Assembly: GCF_965227365.1 (NCBI RefSeq)
Contig: NZ_OZ245754.1
Span: forward strand, 1,612,001 to 1,676,000
Reading direction: 5' to 3'
From: Hwanghaeella sp965227365
Lineage (GTDB): Bacteria > Pseudomonadota > Alphaproteobacteria > UBA8366 > Aestuariispiraceae
DNA: 64,000 bases
Part shown: positions 8,413 through 16,946 of the stretch, one piece after another
Numbering within the stretch: position 1 is the first letter of the stretch
Layout of the letters: each line of letters begins with the position of its first letter
The notes under the pieces: model-generated
What the model was told of the DNA's origin: nothing
Seen by the model: the letters and a program-made list of their open reading frames with translations, nothing else
The model's database searches: none
Position numbers and translations under genes: made by a program

Positions 8413-9270
8413 CTATTTAGGGGCATTGATCGGCCGGTCCGCGGTCCAGTCGTAAGTGCCTTGATCGCGTTCCCGGACCGCATGCTTCCAGGTCATTTCC
8501 TCGGCCCGCCTTTTGAAATTGATGCCTTCCGGCGAATGGCGGGTTATTCCGTCCAGGATTGTAGCGAGTCGTTGCGTATTGGTCAGCCCCATAGCCTCGA
8601 TCGCCTGATTGATGACCATTTTCTGCATCATCAGCTGATTGACCGGGACCGAACACATTCGTTCCGCGAGGTCCTCGACTTCCTTGTCCAGCTCCTCGAC
8701 GGGCACCGATTTGTGCACGAGGCCGATGCGCGCCGCTTCCTTTCCGTCGATCTTGTCGCCGGTGAAAAGCAGGCGCTTCGCCTGTTCCGGGCCCAGCCGG
8801 TACACCCACATCGCGGTTGTCGGGCATCCCCAGACGCGCACCGGCATGTAGCCGATCTGAGCATCATCGGCCATGACGATCAGGTCCGAGCACAGCGCGA
8901 TATCCGAACCGCCCGCGACGGCAAAACCGTGGATCTTGCATACGACGGGCCGGTAACTGCGCCACAGGGACATGAACAATTCGGTGTTACGCATCATGAA
9001 GGCGTAATCCTTCATGGGATCCCAGGGCATTTCCTGGGTCACGTCATTGCCGCCCGGTTCCTGCGCATAGGCGGTCAGGTCGTAGCCGGCCGAGAAGGCG
9101 CGCCCGGCGCCGCTGAGGACGATGACATGAATGCCGGGGTCGTCGTTTGCCCGCGCCACGCAATCGGCGAGTTCCTGCGGCATGTCGCCGTCGATGGCAT
9201 TCAGTACGTCTGGCCGATTCAACGTTATTCGCGCGATGCGCCCGTCTTTCTCGTATAGGACCGCGGACAT
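8413..9270 (-). CDS. Enoyl-CoA hydratase/isomerase family protein
   Basis: 285 residues from the ATG at 9270, with GAAAGGA six bases upstream. The longer frame to 9408 has no comparable site. The crotonase core is visible: ITLNRPDVLNA, the oxyanion-hole segments SGAGRAFSAGYDL and GFAVAGGSDIALCSDLIVMAD, and a C-terminal helical trimerisation region. The usual paired catalytic Glu residues are not obvious, so hydratase, isomerase or another crotonase activity is possible. It is co-transcribed with the downstream TetR regulator. Confidence 0.85.
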   Translation of the reverse strand: MSAVLYEKDGRIARITLNRPDVLNAIDGDMPQELADCVARANDDPGIHVIVLSGAGRAFSAGYDLTAYAQEPGGNDVTQEMPWDPMKDYAFMMRNTELFMSLWRSYRPVVCKIHGFAVAGGSDIALCSDLIVMADDAQIGYMPVRVWGCPTTAMWVYRLGPEQAKRLLFTGDKIDGKEAARIGLVHKSVPVEELDKEVEDLAERMCSVPVNQLMMQKMVINQAIEAMGLTNTQRLATILDGITRHSPEGINFKRRAEEMTWKHAVRERDQGTYDWTADRPINAPK

Positions 9271-9564
9271 CTTCATTCCTTTCTCGGTCCGGCGGGGAAA
9301 CCGGACGATGGACATTCTGCGCGCCGCTGGGGACGGGACGCAAGTTAACCGGAGAGCTGTGAAAATAACACCGTTATGATGTGGTGCAATGGGTTTCTGT
9401 ATCTCCACAAAATTGGTTTTGAGTGCCTTTTTGCGGAAGGCTGTTCGACGATCCTGTTTGTTGATCCATCTCCGATTCTTGGCCGTAGGCTGCGCAGTAG
9501 ACCGTTACGAACGACGATATGGTATGGTCCGCATTGTCGTTGAATCGGATCCTGCCCGGGGATC

Positions 9565-10779
9565 ATGGAAAGGATGGCGGAAACCGTGACGACCAGATCA
9601 CTTGAATTCTACGAGGCACTGGCCAGTTTCGATGACTTTTCCTCGGTTCACGATTTGCGCCTCTTCACACCCGCGCCGGATGATTGGGCGGTTGTCATCG
9701 CCGATATCCGCGGGTCGACCAAGGCGATCGAAGAAGGCCGGTACAAGGATGTGAACATGATCGGCGCGGCGTGCATCACCGCCGTGCTGAATGTGATGGG
9801 GGAAATCGATATTCCCTATGTCTTCGGCGGTGACGGGGCGACACTGCTGGTGCCGGTGGAGAGGATCCCGGCGGTGCGCACGGCCCTGTTGAAGACGAAG
9901 AATCTGGCCCAGGCTAGTTTCGGCCTGGACCTTCGGGTCGGCGCGGTTCCCCTGTCGTCGATCCGTGCGCACGATGCGACCGTGCTGGTCGCGAAGTTCC
10001 GCCTCAGTCCGGGCAATCACATGGCGATGTTCAACGGCGGCGGATGTGCGGTGGCCGACCGGTTGATCAAGCAGGATGACGGCGGGCAGGGTTTTCTGTT
10101 TCCGGGCGCCGGGGATGATGACGAGCCCGATCTGGACGGCTTGTCCTGCCGTTGGGAACCGTTGAAATCACGTCATGGTGTGATGCTGTCCATGCTGGTG
10201 CATCCCCTGGCGGCGGACCGCGATGCCGCCGCCGCGGTCATCCGGCGTGTGCTCGATGATCTGAGCACGACGCTTGGGTACGAGATCGAACGCAACCGAC
10301 CGGTCGCGGCCGAGAATATGAAATTCAAATGGCCGCCGCGCGGTTTGGTGTCGGAAGCGCGGGCGACGCACGGGCAGGGACCCGGGTTCAAACGCCGGTT
10401 GTTGAAGATTTTGGTTCAGAGTTTCATCCAATACTTACTGGAGAAATTCGACAGGTCGGCCGGCGGTTATGACGCGCCGGTCTATCGGGAGGAATTGCGC
10501 AGCAATTCCGACTACCGCCGCTTTGACGATACCTTGCGTCTGGTCCTGGATTGTCCGACGGCGGATGCCGACAAGATCGAAGACGTGCTGCGCCGGTTGC
10601 GGGCGGAAGGGCTCGTCGCCTATGGCACGCATCGCACGGACAGCGCCTTGATGACCTGCTTGCTGTTCAGTCTGACGGACAGCGAACACGTGCATTTCAT
10701 CGATGGTTCGGATGGCGGCTTCGCCGTGGCGGCGATTGGCCTGAAGGCGCAGTTGCGGGAAGCCGCCGGAACAGCCTAA
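9565..10779 (+). CDS. DUF3095 family protein
   Basis: 404 residues matching the DUF3095 family. The N-terminal third has a nucleotide-cyclase-like segment, WAVVIADIRGSTKAIEEGRYKDVNMIGAA followed by VFGGDGATLLVP, arranged like a GGDEF/class III cyclase core. Family members are often called adenylate-cyclase-like, but activity is not established here. The C-terminal ~130 residues are a separate conserved domain. It is an isolated gene, convergent with the chemoreceptor at 10813, with a G+C-rich hairpin between them. Confidence 0.8.
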   Translation: MERMAETVTTRSLEFYEALASFDDFSSVHDLRLFTPAPDDWAVVIADIRGSTKAIEEGRYKDVNMIGAACITAVLNVMGEIDIPYVFGGDGATLLVPVERIPAVRTALLKTKNLAQASFGLDLRVGAVPLSSIRAHDATVLVAKFRLSPGNHMAMFNGGGCAVADRLIKQDDGGQGFLFPGAGDDDEPDLDGLSCRWEPLKSRHGVMLSMLVHPLAADRDAAAAVIRRVLDDLSTTLGYEIERNRPVAAENMKFKWPPRGLVSEARATHGQGPGFKRRLLKILVQSFIQYLLEKFDRSAGGYDAPVYREELRSNSDYRRFDDTLRLVLDCPTADADKIEDVLRRLRAEGLVAYGTHRTDSALMTCLLFSLTDSEHVHFIDGSDGGFAVAAIGLKAQLREAAGTA

Positions 10780-10784
10780 ACGGG

Positions 10785-10804
10785 CGGCGGGCCGAAACCC
10801 GCCG
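10785..10804. terminator. Hairpin between convergent genes
   Basis: CGGCGGG at 10785-10791 pairs perfectly with CCCGCCG at 10798-10804 around a 6-base loop. It sits between the stops of the DUF3095 and chemoreceptor genes. There is no T-tract on either strand, so termination is only suggested. Confidence 0.4.
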
Positions 10805-10812
10805 ACTTGCAC

Positions 10813-12183
10813 CTAGAAACCGATGGAACCGGCCGCCGGCAGTTTGGGGCCGGCCGCGTCGAGTTCGTCTAGCAGCGCCAGCACGTCTTCGGACGCTTTC
10901 TCCATTCGACCGATCGCGTCCATGGCGCCGTCCAGATTGCCCGCATTGAACAACCGTGCCGCCTCGATCCCGTTCTGGTGCACGGCGGCATGCGGGTTTT
11001 CCAGACGTGTGAAGGCGGAATGCTCGCGATAGGGCAGGGAACCGGGGCCATAATACCATTTGCCCAAGCGGCAGGATTTGTGGTCCGCCAGTTCCGATTC
11101 CGACAGGGACGTGCGCCCGACGGACATGTCGACCAGGCGCTTCTTCCAGAGCACGTGGTCCGCCTTGGCCAGTTTGACGACCTTGTTGACCGCTTCGAAC
11201 TTGGCGAAGTTGCCCAACTGCTGGGCAACGCTGCGCTGGGCATTGTCCAAGGCGTCCGCCAGGGCCGCGACCTGGTTGACATTGTCGCCGGTCCGGCCGG
11301 CGATGCCCGTCACCCCTTGCGCGACTTCCGCCGAAGCTTCCGTCTGCTGATCCAGGATCTCGGCGATCTCTGCCATCCTGGACGTTACCGTTGAGACCTT
11401 TTCGCCGACCGCGTTCATATCGCCGCCCAGCGTGTCGATGATCTGCTTGCTGCGTTCGACGGTTTCCGTGCCGGCATTCATTGAGGAAACGATGACGTTG
11501 ATCTGACTCTGCAGCCCCTCGATATGCGAGCGGATTTCCTCCGTCGCGTTAGCGGTCTGCTGAGAGAGATTTTTGACCTCGCCGGCGACGACCGCGAAGC
11601 CCTTGCCGGCTTCGCCGGCGCGGGCGGCCTCGATGGTGGCATTCAGGGCCAGAAGGTTGGTCTGCTTGGCAATGGCGCCGATGGTATCGACGATGGAGCC
11701 AATTGCTTCGGAGGCTTCGCTCAGGGACTGTGCCTGCGCCGACGTCCCGGCCACGGTTTCCGCCAAGTCGCCCATGGCGCGTACGGCGTTGCCGGCCTCG
11801 GTATTGCTGTGCTCGACGGAGGCCCGCATTTCTTCGGCGGCATCCGCCGCGTGACGGCTCGTCTCGCTGATCTGATTGACCGAAGCGACCATTTCCTCGG
11901 TCGCCGCGGCGATCGATTGCGCCTGGGAGTCGATCGCCTGGGCCGCTTTCAGGATATGCGCGGTGGCGACGGAGGACTCGTTCGCGACCATCGCGATCTT
12001 GACGCTGTGGTCGAGGTTGGATGACAGATCCGCGCGCAGCATTTCCGCCAATTCCGATGCCAGGCGGCCAATCTCCGTGTCACCGCTATAGGTCTTGGTC
12101 AGATCGCGTTGCGTCAGTGCCGTCAACAGCGCCAGGGCGGGATCCGTGGTGTCGGACGAGGCGTTGGATTCTTGATCGAGCAT
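10813..12183 (-). CDS. Soluble methyl-accepting chemotaxis protein with C-terminal CZB zinc-binding domain
   Basis: 456 residues from the ATG at 12183 (GGGAG upstream). There are no transmembrane segments. Residues ~60-310 form the coiled-coil signalling domain with the hairpin tip QTNLLALNATIEAARAGEAGKGFAVVAGE. The C-terminal ~110 residues carry a chemoreceptor zinc-binding layout: HVLWKKRL, then CRLGKWYYG, then EH, then PHAAVH, giving one Cys and three His candidates. CZB receptors bind zinc and can sense hypochlorite or zinc. No chemotaxis genes are nearby, so it is an orphan cytosolic receptor. Confidence 0.9.
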   Translation of the reverse strand: MLDQESNASSDTTDPALALLTALTQRDLTKTYSGDTEIGRLASELAEMLRADLSSNLDHSVKIAMVANESSVATAHILKAAQAIDSQAQSIAAATEEMVASVNQISETSRHAADAAEEMRASVEHSNTEAGNAVRAMGDLAETVAGTSAQAQSLSEASEAIGSIVDTIGAIAKQTNLLALNATIEAARAGEAGKGFAVVAGEVKNLSQQTANATEEIRSHIEGLQSQINVIVSSMNAGTETVERSKQIIDTLGGDMNAVGEKVSTVTSRMAEIAEILDQQTEASAEVAQGVTGIAGRTGDNVNQVAALADALDNAQRSVAQQLGNFAKFEAVNKVVKLAKADHVLWKKRLVDMSVGRTSLSESELADHKSCRLGKWYYGPGSLPYREHSAFTRLENPHAAVHQNGIEAARLFNAGNLDGAMDAIGRMEKASEDVLALLDELDAAGPKLPAAGSIGF

Positions 12184-12389
12184 GTCCACTCCCTGCATCT
12201 CTTTTCGCCTCGCTGGATAACATCCAATGATTAACGAAAGTTTACTTTTTTCTGCCGCTGATCCCGCCGGAAGGAAGGCGAGAGGAAGCGGCGGATTCCA
12301 TGGGGCGGGCGAATGTATCGACGCAGGGTGTCGATGCGTTTTGGGGTATGGTCGGTGGCTGGAGAAGGGAGGAAGTCTCGCCCGGTCAC

Positions 12390-13460
12390 TCAGCCCGGCT
12401 GCCAGTATTCCCAGCCGTCATTGCTGCCTTTGCGCACGCGGTTCTGCTTCAATGTCTTGCGATAGGTCGCAAGCAATCCGCCGAACCGGTCCTGCAGGGC
12501 CTGGGCAGGGACATGATCCTTGGACGGAACCGCGTCTTCCGCTTGTTCCATCACGGCAGCGACATGGGCGTCGGCCGCGTCAGCGAGATTCAGGTAAAGC
12601 GTCTGGTACAGTTCCGTCGCTTCCGCAGCCAGGCCGGGATCGGGATGAATTTCCAGCGGCAGGGACGGGCTGTTCAGCACGATCCGCCGCCAGGCATGGA
12701 CCAGAAGGCTGCGCAGCACGAAGGCCCGTTCGGCGGCCGCGCCGGATCCGCCGACGGTTTTCTGGGGTTCGCTGGTATCGAGCCCCAGTGCGGTCGGGCC
12801 GAACAGGGACAGAAAGTTCCTGTATTTCGTCTGCAATTCCTCCAGCGGCCAGGCATCGCGAACCATCTGGTGCAGGGCTTCCTGCCGCATGCCCGGTGCG
12901 CCGCCGGCGCGCCATTCCAGAACCTTGTCGGCGACGCCCAGGCTTTCCAACGTCTGTCCCACCGCCCGCGGCACCGGCACCGGATTGACCAGCAGGTTGG
13001 GGCCGACCTGGGCGAAGCCCTGCCAGCCAAGCTGCTTCACGACGGCGGCCCGTTCGGTGCGGCTTAACGCGCCTGTTAGGATCAGCACCAGCCATTGTTC
13101 GTCCCACGGGACCGCATCGCCCGCATAGATGCGGCGCTCGGCGGCTTCGAACATCAGACGCGCCGGCGGCGTCAATGCGTAGAAACTGCGGCGGCCTTCC
13201 TTGGTGGTGTCGAAATAGGCGTCCTGGCTCAACCGATAGACGGCCGTGCGTACCACCCGTTCGCCGACGCCGAACGGCTCCATCAGGCGGATCAGGTCGG
13301 CCAGCCAGATGGCCCCGCCATGGGGCACGATGGCGTCCCCGAAGACGGTCACGATCATCGACTTGCCGCGGATTTCCATTTCCGACAGCAGGCGCGCGAC
13401 CAGCGGATCGGCGCTGCTGTCATAGGGGCTCGTGGGCAAGTCGTCGGCGGTGTCGGCCAT
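12390..13460 (-). CDS. paaX: PaaX-family transcriptional repressor of phenylacetate catabolism
   Basis: 356 residues; family members are usually ~270-320. The N-terminal winged-helix domain includes KSMIVTVFGDAIVPHGG and GERVVRTAVYRLSQ, followed by the PaaX central and C-terminal domains. It is the last gene of paaG-paaI-paaK-paaX. By analogy with E. coli, PaaX represses paa promoters and is released by phenylacetyl-CoA, the product of the adjacent PaaK. A candidate operator lies in the paaG-paaY intergenic region. Confidence 0.9.
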   Translation of the reverse strand: MADTADDLPTSPYDSSADPLVARLLSEMEIRGKSMIVTVFGDAIVPHGGAIWLADLIRLMEPFGVGERVVRTAVYRLSQDAYFDTTKEGRRSFYALTPPARLMFEAAERRIYAGDAVPWDEQWLVLILTGALSRTERAAVVKQLGWQGFAQVGPNLLVNPVPVPRAVGQTLESLGVADKVLEWRAGGAPGMRQEALHQMVRDAWPLEELQTKYRNFLSLFGPTALGLDTSEPQKTVGGSGAAAERAFVLRSLLVHAWRRIVLNSPSLPLEIHPDPGLAAEATELYQTLYLNLADAADAHVAAVMEQAEDAVPSKDHVPAQALQDRFGGLLATYRKTLKQNRVRKGSNDGWEYWQPG

Positions 13461-13477
13461 GGCGGGGTCCGTCTTTT

Positions 13478-14776
13478 CTATCGGTTGTCGATCACACGTT
13501 TGGCCTTGCCCATCGACCGTTCCACCGCGCCTGCGGGCTTGATTTGAACCGCGGCGCTGACGCCGACCAGGCTCTTGATATGGTGGGCGAGGTCCATGGA
13601 CATGGCCGTGGCGGCGGCCTCGTCGGCCGGTTTGCGGCTTTCGACATTGACCGTCAGCTTGTCCAGCGGGCCTTCCTTGTGCACCTCCAACTGATAATGC
13701 GGGGCCAGGCGGTCGTCTTTCAGGATCAGTTCCTCGATTTGCGAGGGGAAGACATTGACGCCCCGAATGATCAGCATGTCGTCGGTGCGGCCGGTGACCT
13801 TCTCCATCCGCCGCATGCTGCGCGCCGTGCCAGGCAGCAGGCGCGTCAGGTCGCGGGTGCGGTAGCGGATGATCGGCTGCGCCTCCTTGGAAAGCGTGGT
13901 GAAGACCAGTTCACCCAACTCGCCGTCTTCGGCGGGTTCGCCCGTATCCGGGTTGATGATCTCCGGATAGAAATGGTCTTCCCAGATATGCAGGCCGTCC
14001 TTGCTCTCTATGCATTCCATCGAGACGCCGGGGCCGACGATTTCCGACAGGCCGTAGATGTCCACCGCCTGCATGCCGGTGCGTTCCTCGATGGTGGTGC
14101 GCATTTCCTCGGTCCAGGGTTCGGCGCCGAAGATGCCGACTTCCAGCGAGCACTCCTCCGGGCTCAGGCCGATGCGTTCCATTTCATCGGCCAGCGCCAG
14201 CATGTAGCTCGGCGTCACCATGATGATGGTGGGGCGGAAATCGCGGATCAGCTGGACCTGCTTTTCGGTCTGGCCGCCGGACATCGGAATGACCGTCGCG
14301 CCCAGGCGTTCGGCGCCGTAATGCGCGCCCAGACCACCGGTGAACAGACCGTAGCCGTAGGAGACATGGACGATATCGTTCGGCGTGCCGCCGCCCGCGC
14401 GGATCGACCGCGCCATGACCTGGGCCCAGACGTCGATATCGCCCTTGGTATAGGCGACGACGGTCGGCTTGCCGGTGGTGCCGCTGGACGCGTGCAGGCG
14501 GACGATGTCGCGCATCGGGCTGGCGAACAGGCCGTAGGGATAGGTGACGCGCAGGTCTTCCTTGGTGGTGAAGGGGAATTTCTTCAGGTCGTCGAGGGTG
14601 TGGAAATCGTCGGGGTGGACGCCGTGCGCGTCGAACTTCGACTTGTAGTGCGGAACGTTCTGATAGGCGCGGGTCAGGGACCGCTTCATGCGGCCGATCT
14701 GAAGGGCGGTGATCTCGTCGCGGCTGGCGGTTTCGATCGGCTCCAGGTCGTTCGGGTCGTGTTGCGTGACGGTCAT
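13478..14776 (-). CDS. paaK: Phenylacetate-CoA ligase
   Basis: 432 residues, the normal PaaK length. It has the adenylate-forming motif HASSGTTGKPTVVAYT, YGLSEIVGPG, YRTRDLTRLL and the C-terminal FPSQIEE region. It activates phenylacetate to phenylacetyl-CoA with ATP, the first step of aerobic phenylacetate catabolism. The product is also the PaaX inducer. It lies 6 bp after paaI and 17 bp before paaX on the same strand. The epoxidase genes paaABCDE and paaZ are not in this window and must be elsewhere if the pathway is complete. Confidence 0.95.
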   Translation of the reverse strand: MTVTQHDPNDLEPIETASRDEITALQIGRMKRSLTRAYQNVPHYKSKFDAHGVHPDDFHTLDDLKKFPFTTKEDLRVTYPYGLFASPMRDIVRLHASSGTTGKPTVVAYTKGDIDVWAQVMARSIRAGGGTPNDIVHVSYGYGLFTGGLGAHYGAERLGATVIPMSGGQTEKQVQLIRDFRPTIIMVTPSYMLALADEMERIGLSPEECSLEVGIFGAEPWTEEMRTTIEERTGMQAVDIYGLSEIVGPGVSMECIESKDGLHIWEDHFYPEIINPDTGEPAEDGELGELVFTTLSKEAQPIIRYRTRDLTRLLPGTARSMRRMEKVTGRTDDMLIIRGVNVFPSQIEELILKDDRLAPHYQLEVHKEGPLDKLTVNVESRKPADEAAATAMSMDLAHHIKSLVGVSAAVQIKPAGAVERSMGKAKRVIDNR

Positions 14777-14782
14777 GGCGTT

Positions 14783-15256
14783 CTAGACATCTGCTTGCGG
14801 AAGGGAGGGGACGATCGGCTGGCCCAGCGTGCGCGACTTGCCTCGGAACAGCGCGATGACCACGCCGTCCTGATTGGTCACGGAAACGTCGTAGACGCCC
14901 GACCGGCCGCGCAGGAAGGCTTCCCTGCATTCCGCGGTCAGCACGTCGCCTTCCTTGGCCGCATTGGTGAAATCGACGTCGCAGCTTTGCGCCACGGTCA
15001 TCTTGTTATGGCTGTTGCAGGCGAAAGCGAAGGCGCTGTCGGCCAGGGTGAAGGTGAGGCCGCCATGCATCATCTTGAAACCGTTCAGCATGTCGGCGCG
15101 AACCGTCATCGCCAGTCTGGCATAGCCGGGCCTGACTTCCAGCAGTTCGATCCCCAGCATCCGGCTTGCCGCGTCTTCGGCCAGCAGGGTGTCGGTGACG
15201 TCCTGGGCGATCTGTTCCGGCGTCTTGTCGGGGGCCTGCCCGTCCGGTGCGGCCAT
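14783..15256 (-). CDS. paaI: Hydroxyphenylacetyl-CoA thioesterase PaaI
   Basis: 157 residues with a hot-dog thioesterase fold. The motif MMHGGLTFTLADSAFAFACNS contains the HGG and catalytic Asp of the PaaI group. The enzyme hydrolyses dead-end phenylacetyl-CoA derivatives and frees CoA. Only 3 bp separate it from the paaG stop, and 6 bp from the paaK start, so it sits within a tight operon. Confidence 0.9.
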   Translation of the reverse strand: MAAPDGQAPDKTPEQIAQDVTDTLLAEDAASRMLGIELLEVRPGYARLAMTVRADMLNGFKMMHGGLTFTLADSAFAFACNSHNKMTVAQSCDVDFTNAAKEGDVLTAECREAFLRGRSGVYDVSVTNQDGVVIALFRGKSRTLGQPIVPSLPQADV

Positions 15257-15259
15257 GGT

Positions 15260-16063
15260 TCAGGCCCCCTTGAAGGCGGGTTTGCGCTTTTCCAGGAAGG
15301 CGGTGACGCCTTCGCGGAAATCCTCCGTCTTACCGGCCATACGCTGCAGGTCGCGTTCCAGGTCCAGCTGCTGATCCAGCGTGTGGTTCGGCGACTGATT
15401 GAAGGCCTGCTTGATATAGGCCAGCCCGCGTGTCGGCTGGGTCGCCAGGTGGCGGGCCATGTCGCCGGCGGTTTGGGCCAGGGCGTCATCCTCCACGCAG
15501 TCCCAGATCATGCCCCATTCCAGGGCCTTTTCGGCGGGCAGCGTATCGCCCAGCAGGGCCAGGCCCAGGGCGCGCTGGCGGCCGATCAGCCGCGGTAGAA
15601 CCCAGGTGCCGCCGCAATCGGGGATCAGGCCGATCTTACAGAATGCCTGGATGAACTTGGCCGATTTGGCGGCGATGACGATGTCGCAGTTCAGCGCCAG
15701 ATTGGCGCCGGCGCCGGCCGCGACGCCGTTCACCGCGGCGATGATGGGAACCTCCAGCGCCCGCATCCGGCGGATAAGCGGATTGTATTCCTTGTCCAGC
15801 GTCGCGCCGGTGTCGGGCGGGGCTTCGCCGGGTTTCACGGCCCGGTCGTTCAGGTCCTGGCCGGCGCAGAAACCGCGGCCGGCGCCGGTCAGCACCATGG
15901 CGCGGACCGCGGCGTCGGCTTCGATCCGGCCGAGCGCGTCGCGCAGTTCGGCGCGCATGTTGGCGGTGAAGCTGTTCAGCTTGTCCGGCCGGTTCAGCGT
16001 CACGGTCGCCACGCCGTCGGCAATGTCGAAAAGGATGGTTTCGTAAGATGCGGTCGCGGACAT
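15260..16063 (-). CDS. paaG: 1,2-epoxyphenylacetyl-CoA isomerase (PaaG)
   Basis: 267 residues from the ATG at 16063 (GGGGGAA upstream). Extension to 16165 would run into the operator region and is rejected. Crotonase-fold motifs include LNRPDKLNSF, GAGRGFCAGQDLND and AVNGVAAGAGANLALNCDIV, plus LIPDCGGTWVLPRLIG with the PaaG catalytic Asp. It converts ring-1,2-epoxyphenylacetyl-CoA to the oxepin form. It is the first gene of the operon and divergent from paaY. Confidence 0.9.
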   Translation of the reverse strand: MSATASYETILFDIADGVATVTLNRPDKLNSFTANMRAELRDALGRIEADAAVRAMVLTGAGRGFCAGQDLNDRAVKPGEAPPDTGATLDKEYNPLIRRMRALEVPIIAAVNGVAAGAGANLALNCDIVIAAKSAKFIQAFCKIGLIPDCGGTWVLPRLIGRQRALGLALLGDTLPAEKALEWGMIWDCVEDDALAQTAGDMARHLATQPTRGLAYIKQAFNQSPNHTLDQQLDLERDLQRMAGKTEDFREGVTAFLEKRKPAFKGA

Positions 16064-16119
16064 GCGGATCGTTTCCCCCAAAGCTTCGGACCGGTTCGGT
16101 CCGGTTGTTTCCGTTCTTG

Positions 16120-16170
16120 AAAACGTGATACGCGATTGGACAGGATTTTTCAATTTTGGTATCACGTTTT
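16120..16170. promoter_or_regulatory. Probable PaaX operator between paaG and paaY
   Basis: AAAACGTGATAC at 16120-16131 and GTATCACGTTTT at 16159-16170 form a perfect 12-base inverted repeat with a 27-base spacer. The left arm continues as GTGATACGCGATT, close to the TGATTCGCGAT core described for E. coli PaaX. The site lies in the 171-bp gap between the two divergent paa transcripts, and paaX is in the operon. Binding itself is inferred. Confidence 0.75.
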
Positions 16171-16234
16171 ATCCGTAAAAACCGTCCGGACAGGCGATCC
16201 GGGCCGGTCAAGCATCTCACCTGAAAGGATGAGC

Positions 16235-16840
16235 ATGGCCTTCGTCTACGAAATCGACGGAATCCGTCCGGTCGTCGATCCGACCGCCTTCGTGCATCCG
16301 ACCGCGGTGCTGATCGGCGACGCCATCGTCGGCCCCGGCGTTTATGTCGGACCCGGCGCCAGCATGCGGGGCGATTTCGGCCGGCTGATCCTGGAGACGG
16401 GATCGAACCTGCAGGACAATTGCATCATGCACGGCTTCCCCGACGGCGACACGGTGGTCGAGGAGGACGGTCATATCGGCCACGGCGCGGTGCTGCACGG
16501 CTGTACCGTCAAACGCAACGCGCTGGTCGGCATGAACAGCGTGGTGATGGACGGCGCGGTGATCGGCGAGGAATCGATCGTCGGCGCGATGGCCTTCGTC
16601 CGCGCCGGGCAGATCTTCGAACCCCGATCGCTGATCGTCGGCATGCCGGCCCGCCGGATCCGCGCGGTGACGGAGGAGGAGATCGCCTGGAAAGGCGAGG
16701 GAACCCGCGATTACCAGGATCTTGTCGGGCGCTGCGCAAAGACGATGAAGGCGGTGGAACCGTTGACCGAAGTCGACCCGGACCGGCCGCGCATGCCGGT
16801 CCGATCCTCCCGCCCCCTGTTCGAGGTGAAAAAGGGCTAG
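16235..16840 (+). CDS. paaY: PaaY-type gamma-carbonic-anhydrase-like protein
   Basis: 201 residues from the ATG at 16235, six bases after AAAGG. It is a left-handed beta-helix of hexapeptide repeats (VHPTAVLIGDAIVGPGVYVGPGASMRGDFG, shown discontinuously as repeats of I/V-G-x). Metal-ligand His residues lie in CIMHGFP and GHIGHGAVLHGC. PaaY is a thioesterase that rescues CoA from dead-end phenylacetate intermediates. It faces the paaG operon across the shared operator. Its C-terminus resembles phenylacetate PaaY proteins rather than generic YrdA. Confidence 0.88.
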   Translation: MAFVYEIDGIRPVVDPTAFVHPTAVLIGDAIVGPGVYVGPGASMRGDFGRLILETGSNLQDNCIMHGFPDGDTVVEEDGHIGHGAVLHGCTVKRNALVGMNSVVMDGAVIGEESIVGAMAFVRAGQIFEPRSLIVGMPARRIRAVTEEEIAWKGEGTRDYQDLVGRCAKTMKAVEPLTEVDPDRPRMPVRSSRPLFEVKKG

Positions 16841-16946
16841 CCCGGCCGCTTCGTCGAGAAGTTTTCTTGATTTAGGGAGCGCGGCCCTTAGGTATTCGGG
16901 GACGAATTGCAGCAAACCCGTAACGCAGCAGAAAAAGGGGCCCGTC

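Noticed and set aside
13175..15598. 807-codon plus-strand open frame
   Set aside because: It runs antisense to paaK, paaI and paaG, whose families are certain. Long antisense frames are expected from the G+C-biased codon use.
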